This document shows, piece by piece, positions 33,301-36,989 of a DNA stretch of 36,989 nucleotides. The position numbers and the translations under genes were made by a program. The notes under the pieces are model-generated. The model was not told the DNA's origin and ran no database searches. It saw only the letters and a program-made list of their open reading frames with translations. Origin of the DNA: Lysobacterales bacterium (GTDB taxonomy: Bacteria > Pseudomonadota > Gammaproteobacteria > Xanthomonadales > SZUA-5). Location of the stretch: the NCBI GenBank assembly GCA_022841325.1, contig JALHRS010000054.1, forward strand, positions 1 to 36,989. Reading direction: 5' to 3'. Every line of letters starts with the position of its first letter. The first letter of the stretch is position 1.

Positions 33301-35727
33301 CAGGAAGATCAGGCCGCCGCCCGGGCCACCATTGGCGCTGGCGCTGTTGTTGCCATCCCCGGCTCCGCCGCCGCCGCCAAAGTAAAAGCGATCAACAGTA
33401 TCGGCCACTACCGGGCGTCGGTTCAGCGGACGAGCGCCCAGGCCGCCGCGGTTGACGCGCCGGTCGCCGGTCCAGTCGCCGCCGCCGCAGCCGCCGTCGA
33501 AGATATTGCACCCGGGCGGGACTGCCAGTGCGTCCAGATTCGAAAAGGCGAAACTGTACCCACCCCGGCCGCCGCCGCTGCTGGTGCTGGTGGCCGTGAC
33601 CGTGGGCAGATCATTGGCATCGGCGGTGTTGTCGTCCCGGGCCCAGGCTGGATCCCAGACATTGGCGGCGCCGCGGTCGGGGTTGCCGCCGCCATTCCAG
33701 GCCGCCAGTGAGCCACCGTTGGCACCACCGCCACCACCGGCATTGTGGGCGTTGCCGCCACCACCGCCATTGGCCAGCGCGCCGCGGTTGAAGGGGCCGG
33801 AATTGGCAACGATGTAGGAGCCGGTTGCGTTGTTGGTGGTGCCGCAGGTGGCGTCGGCCGTGGTGTTGATGTCGCCGGCCCACCCTAGAATGCTCTCGCC
33901 CTTGCGGCCACCTGCGGTGCAAAGGCTGGCTCGGTAGGTGTCAGTCGTGGTCGCGGCGGAGACCGCGGGAGCCGTGGTTTGATTGTCGATCTGGCCGGGA
34001 CGGAAGCCCAGACCCGTGACCGAGATGCTGCCGGTACCGTTGATGGCAATATTGCCGTTTTCCAGCAGATAGGGCGCGCCCGGACGCACATCCAGGGCGA
34101 CCACGCCACCGGTGCTGCCATTCCAGGCCGGAGCGGTGAGCACACCGCCGCTGTTGATGACCAGATTGCGCAGTTGTGGCACCCGCACGATCATGGCGCC
34201 GGAGTCATAGCTCTTCTTCAGACCGGTGCAATTGGCGCCGGCCGAGGTGTCGATGGTCACGACATTGCCGGCCACCGAGGCCACATAGACGAATTCGTAC
34301 TGTCCCGCCTGACCATAATCTGTCACCGCGCCGAAGGCAGTGCTGTCGGTGGTGGTGATCGTGCCACCCAGTTCCTGCGGCTGGTAGATCATCAGCAGAT
34401 CGCGCGCGGCCAGAGCGGTACCCAAGCCATTGCCGGTCAGCGGGCCACTGTTGGCGCAGCCGGCCCCGCAGGCGGGCAGGGCCAGCGCTGCAGCACTGGC
34501 CACCGTGAAGCTGGTGGCACCCGCTGCCGCTGCACCATTCAGGGTGGAATAGCTGTTCAGCACAAAACTGCCGGTCAGTGTGACATTGCCGTCCTGTCCC
34601 GGTCCAGGGGTGGTGGCCAACACCGTCAAAGTGAAATTCTGAGTGGCATTGGGCAGCCCGCTGTTGCTGGCGGTGATAACCAGCGGGTAGGTGCCTGCGG
34701 TACCGGCGCCCGGCGTGCCGGAGAGCACGCCACCAGCGGTGAAGGTCACGCCGGTGGGCAGCGCGCCGGTGACCGAGTAGGTGATCGTGGGATCACCGGT
34801 GGCGGTGACGGTAAATGAATTGGCAAGGCCGAGCACAAAGCCGATGCCGGCGGGGCTGGTGATGGTGGGCGGGATTGGACGGCGTTTCAGTGTCATTGCC
34901 GACATGGAAACGCGAGTGTTGTTTCCGCTGATCCCGTGCACCGACGTTGTGCCGCCGGTCGCGACAGGGTTCTCAATAATGTAAGTGTTTACCGCGTTGG
35001 TTGGTGTGCCCGTCGCGGTGTTGATGACACTTGTCCAGTTGGCGGCAAAGGCATCAATGGTTCTTGGCGTGCTGTTGTTGTTTCGCTCCAGCAAGGCAAC
35101 CTCAACCGCTCGATCACCACTGGCGATGACCAAAGCTGGAGATAACGGCCCCGTTGGATCGACGGTAGTATCGTTGCTGCTGTAGTTGCTCGAATTCGTG
35201 ATCGGTGTGACTTGGTCAATGCCGGCATAAACACCGGCGAAAACCTGGTTCCAGTTGGCGGTTCCGCCAGTCACCGTGACTGACAGGGCGTTCCCCACGG
35301 CACTGGAAAGACCGGCCTCAGTCAGATAGAAGAGTGCGGTGTGCTGCCGCGCCGCAGTATTGGTTTCGTCGGAAATCTCCTTGGACATCGCCACGCCGCC
35401 GTAACTGGCGCTGATGGTTTGCGCCCCGACGCCTGATCGTGTTGTAGAAACTGCCACGACCAGCAGACGATTGGAGCCGGCGCTCACCGGATAGGCTCCT
35501 ACGCTGCCGCTGGGAAATGCGGCAGCGTTGTAGACATTCGACCAGGCTTGCGGATTGGTGATTTGCGCCTGCGCCGGTCCGAGTATGGTCAGGGCCAGCA
35601 GGGCAAGCAGGCCCAGCACCCAGGTGCGGGCAACGCGTGCCCCGGGCAAGCTCGTCAAGTCGCCTCGTTCCGTCCAGCTTCTGATCTTGGCGGCGCTACC
35701 GCAGGGAAGGTCAACGAGATGGCTCAT
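30376..35727 (-). CDS. Large secreted peptidase, C25 (gingipain) family
   Basis: The 1783-residue protein starts at the ATG after GAGGA. A long N-terminal region of about 32 residues precedes the hydrophobic signal segment WVLGLLALLALTILGPAQA. Residues about 60-280 are a beta domain. Residues 282-375 are a He_PIG-type Ig unit. Residues about 560-940 are Gly/Asn-rich, with repeats such as GGGGNAHNAGGGGG. The C-terminal 400 residues are the C25 domain: LLVGGDTTD, DPIYGDLTGDGVPEIAVGRLPVRT, YTGHSSPTQW with catalytic His1653, and LQFGCWT with Cys1687. The His-Cys spacing matches gingipains. The protein ends right after the catalytic domain, with no visible type IX sorting domain, so export beyond the periplasm is unexplained. 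Cleavage specificity cannot be read off. Confidence 0.88.
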   Translation of the reverse strand: MSHLVDLPCGSAAKIRSWTERGDLTSLPGARVARTWVLGLLALLALTILGPAQAQITNPQAWSNVYNAAAFPSGSVGAYPVSAGSNRLLVVAVSTTRSGVGAQTISASYGGVAMSKEISDETNTAARQHTALFYLTEAGLSSAVGNALSVTVTGGTANWNQVFAGVYAGIDQVTPITNSSNYSSNDTTVDPTGPLSPALVIASGDRAVEVALLERNNNSTPRTIDAFAANWTSVINTATGTPTNAVNTYIIENPVATGGTTSVHGISGNNTRVSMSAMTLKRRPIPPTITSPAGIGFVLGLANSFTVTATGDPTITYSVTGALPTGVTFTAGGVLSGTPGAGTAGTYPLVITASNSGLPNATQNFTLTVLATTPGPGQDGNVTLTGSFVLNSYSTLNGAAAAGATSFTVASAAALALPACGAGCANSGPLTGNGLGTALAARDLLMIYQPQELGGTITTTDSTAFGAVTDYGQAGQYEFVYVASVAGNVVTIDTSAGANCTGLKKSYDSGAMIVRVPQLRNLVINSGGVLTAPAWNGSTGGVVALDVRPGAPYLLENGNIAINGTGSISVTGLGFRPGQIDNQTTAPAVSAATTTDTYRASLCTAGGRKGESILGWAGDINTTADATCGTTNNATGSYIVANSGPFNRGALANGGGGGNAHNAGGGGGANGGSLAAWNGGGNPDRGAANVWDPAWARDDNTADANDLPTVTATSTSSGGGRGGYSFAFSNLDALAVPPGCNIFDGGCGGGDWTGDRRVNRGGLGARPLNRRPVVADTVDRFYFGGGGGAGDGNNSASANGGPGGGLIFLITQRILTDAGAPTTLIEANGGVGQNTVPNHNDAPGGGGAGGTIVALVAQGIVNNVRFAANGGAGGNQLITNNESEGPGGGGSGGVIALNFGSGAPATQVLGAANGTTTSAAVTEFIPNGATRGGAGEVITAPAKNSTPLLCLQDGGSFTTPVTNAWFQSRRNGGKIDIDFASSAEVGNLGYQIYGERNGSRQRIGAMIASPVVDSTLPQRYSASIDDPGYDALYLADISIAGKEALRGPFLIGNSYGEPPVADLYDWSEASAELAQFAGSRRSIGGTQRAQVRSTRRGMQVVSHEALLVAGIDLAGVSASDLAVVGREGPVVRRVRGGASFGPGSTIEFYSSPQPGLYAANESYLIGVDRAQVLDMRLANPLLLPAGPIARQWARVEYAPQTGYSFSSPLADPWYAARVVANGGPGALDIPINAEAANASGGQLKLVLWGGLNYAPGALPDHHVRVLFNGVLVADQRFDGIVASEIDVPLDNVQSGANSVRIELPRDTGNAADLVYLESIELRYQRTPAFAEGRLFGDGMRATGTASDLLFADGIGDAPSITAPLTFDVITLPGMGASSRNFRIDAGIPTELALALGKAIPAEALGESSEIWMSEPQGLFVPSVSAVPANSGFPDVAADYWVISHGLFATALEPLIARRQAQGLRTAVVDVEQIYQTYSAGNVDPEAIKRFVREWAAPSGARYLLLVGGDTTDAAGYLNSGSISFVPTIYARTNEIVAYAPADPIYGDLTGDGVPEIAVGRLPVRTVAEADEAVRKILAFETQPAGSRVMTVAGAADTSQSLNFAGASAAFRSTLPIGWQQSSIDVDTLGVASARAAVIDGFNAGQSLVAYTGHSSPTQWGFEQVLGSAQIPSLQATSNAPVVLQFGCWTTYFVSPAANSMSQALMLTPQRGASAVFGSTVLLDQPSHEQMAAALGPRLQPGTRIGDAILAAKRQVAEQSQDQMRGLEVYIGISLLGDPAQQIR

Positions 35728-36210
35728 GGAAAATCCTCAAGCTCTGATGCTGAGCGTTGCCCGATACCGATCGGTCAAGGGGAATCATGGGGATGGGTGG
35801 GCGGCGCGGCAGACGCGACCGCTTGGTGATCATGGGAGTTCTTCGGTTCACGGCCGCGGCGGCACCGCGATCCGAGAAGATCAACAGGGCGTCCGCAGGG
35901 CGGTCGCAGCACGTTGCGTGGCCCGATGCGATCTGGCACTTCGAGTCTTGCCCTGTGCGCCGAATGGAGGGTTCCAACTCCGCGATGTCCTGAAAGTCCG
36001 GCAAACTGCAGCAATAATTACCCGAGAATCATGATGCTATCGCCCATACGCTCATTGCGACAATTGAATGTGCTCGGGTATGCACATCATTTGCAATCTT
36101 GACTGCCGCACCTGAAATGCCCGTGACTGATTGCCGGGCAGGCCTGGACCGCAGTGGGTCCCCGGTCAGTTTGCTGATCGTCGCTGGTGTCGTTTCCTTG
36201 GACAGTCCTG
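35728..36210. other. Intergenic region upstream of the C25 peptidase gene
   Basis: I see no supportable gene here. Short open frames in several frames have no ribosome site and no recognisable sequence. The region probably carries the peptidase promoter and the 3' end of the flanking DUF4124 transcript. It includes the A/T-richer patch 36,005-36,100 with an inverted repeat, listed separately. Confidence 0.6.
36019..36080 (-). promoter_or_regulatory. Candidate promoter enclosed by an 8-bp inverted repeat
   Basis: TACCCGAG (36,019-36,026) and CTCGGGTA (36,073-36,080) are perfect inverted copies 46 bp apart. Between them, on the - strand, TTGTCG and TAGCAT are spaced 18 bp (4 of 6 matches each). 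This would drive the C25 peptidase with a leader of nearly 300 bases. A paired operator is possible; evidence is modest. Confidence 0.32.
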
Positions 36211-36732
36211 TCAGCGTGGTCGTTCCGAAACCCCGCAAGCTGGCGAATCCGGATCCAGCAGCGCCAGCTTCACCGACAGGGCGAGCGGGTTGCCGGCCTG
36301 CCGAAGTGCCTGATAGCGGCTGACGCAGGCTTGTGGGCAGCAGCCGGAGCCGACCTTGGCTGAGCAGCGCGGAAGGCGGGCGACGCAGGTATCCATGATC
36401 TGGGGCTCGCCATGAGCGCAGCCGAGGAAGCGTTCGGAGCACATCGCCAGCTGGGCTTCGCTGACAGGGCCGCCGAAAGACTGCGGAACCGTCGCTGACG
36501 CAGCCGCAGGACGCGGCGCTGCAGCAGCCCGGTCTCGATGCTGATCCAGCCACTGTTGCAATGCGCGCTGGGTGGCTGCGGCGTCGCTGCCGGAGGCGGC
36601 CAGTCGTGCCGAAGCACCGCTGGCGCAGGGTTGGTCCTGATAGCTGAGTGCGCCATTGGCGTCGGCGCAGCGGTAGATGTCACCGGAGGCACCGAGGGAC
36701 AGCAGCAGGGCGATGGCGGGCAGACTCAGCAT
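36211..36732 (-). CDS. Secreted DUF4124 domain protein, cysteine-rich (173 aa)
   Basis: The N-terminus is a short signal peptide, MLSLPAIALLLSLGASG. DUF4124 follows at once: DIYRCADANGALSYQDQPC. After an Ala/Arg linker a second half has eight cysteines (AMCSERFLGCAHG, DTCVARLPRC, GSGCCPQACVSRY, PACGVS), which suggests a disulfide-rich extracytoplasmic domain. No strong ribosome site is visible before the ATG. It is the upstream - strand neighbour of the C25 peptidase, separated by about 480 bp. The role is unknown. Confidence 0.8.
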   Translation of the reverse strand: MLSLPAIALLLSLGASGDIYRCADANGALSYQDQPCASGASARLAASGSDAAATQRALQQWLDQHRDRAAAAPRPAAASATVPQSFGGPVSEAQLAMCSERFLGCAHGEPQIMDTCVARLPRCSAKVGSGCCPQACVSRYQALRQAGNPLALSVKLALLDPDSPACGVSERPR

Positions 36733-36821
36733 GGGCGGGCTCGGATTTGCGGCTGACCCTCATTATGGTGGATGCGGAGCCCAGGGGAACGCGTCAAACC
36801 TGACAAGCACCGAGCGGCTTT

Positions 36822-36899
36822 GTGGAGGGCCGCGCGCCTGCGCGGCCGCTCGTGATCTTCAGGCAAAGCGAAGCGGCGCCGCAGCGCGGCGCCCTCCAC
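36822..36899. repeat. REP/REPIN-like double hairpin
   Basis: The outer arms GTGGAGGGC (36,822-36,830) and GCCCTCCAC (36,891-36,899) are inverted copies. Inside lie two hairpins: GGCCGCGC-GCGCGGCC (36,828-36,847, 8-bp stem, 4-nt loop) and GGCGCCGC-GCGGCGCC (36,875-36,893, 8-bp stem, 3-nt loop). Two facing hairpins within an inverted repeat define REPIN-type elements. The bases from 36,900 to the edge are also GC-rich and palindromic. Confidence 0.75.
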
Positions 36900-36989
36900 C
36901 GCGGAGTAGCGCGGCTCCGGCGCGCGGCCAATCGGGTTGTGCGCCCGGCTTGTTCGCGCCGGCGGCCGCGGCTTGGCCCGCCGGGCGCC

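Noticed and set aside
30361..33711. Two + strand open frames (411 and 328 codons) opposite the C25 peptidase
   Set aside because: They are shadows of the - strand gene, whose catalytic motifs and domains are clear; translations are biased and featureless.
33700..33810. Glycine-codon repeats in the C25 peptidase considered as a DNA repeat array or CRISPR
   Set aside because: They are irregular Gly/Asn codon runs inside a continuous coding frame, with no fixed repeat length or spacers.

Overview
The window is the right-hand part of a lambda-organised siphovirus prophage (about 1-28,934) joined to roughly 8 kb of bacterial chromosome (28,935-36,989). The DNA is GC-rich throughout. The host genes (two short secreted DUF4124 proteins, a gingipain-family C25 peptidase, a VOC protein) and a REP-type double hairpin near the right edge suggest a gammaproteobacterium of the Lysobacterales/Xanthomonadales. 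That placement is an inference from gene content, not a measurement.

Phage layout, all on the + strand. The C-terminal part of a Dda/RecD-like helicase, a RusA Holliday-junction resolvase and a small unknown gene come first, then a Q-like late regulator (1,207-1,641). A terminator hairpin (1,697-1,719) and a secreted cysteine-rich protein follow, in the slot that Shiga-toxin phages use for stx. The lysis cassette is holin-like protein, cysteine-peptidase endolysin, inner-membrane spanin and an overlapping out-of-frame outer-membrane spanin lipoprotein. A sequence strikingly like lambda cosN (4,441-4,463) sits just before the packaging genes. The head module then runs in lambda order: small terminase, GpA large terminase, gpW, gpB portal, S49 protease with an in-frame scaffold, gpD decoration protein, gpE capsid protein, FI/FII-like connectors. 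The tail follows: terminator, tube, Z-like protein, tape measure.

Downstream of the tape measure the tail stops resembling lambda. I recognise no M, L, K, I or J homologue and no G/GT chaperone pair. Instead there is a set of large beta-rich proteins (730, 1192, 322, 113, 684 and 74 aa). The 684-aa protein carries eleven tryptophans at exactly 14-residue spacing, the most striking pattern in the window. The tail operon ends against a convergent, separately promoted secreted-protein gene (a probable moron); an 11-bp inverted repeat covers both stop codons.

The prophage ends at 28,888-28,934 in a 47-nt 3' fragment of tRNA-Thr(UGU), which I read as attR. The integrase and attL, with the restored tRNA, should lie to the left of the window. 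Beyond attR are a VOC protein (+), then on the - strand a DUF4124 protein, a 1783-aa secreted C25 peptidase with a glycine-rich middle, another DUF4124 protein, and a REP-like doublet. No CRISPR array, rRNA, insertion sequence or complete tRNA was seen.
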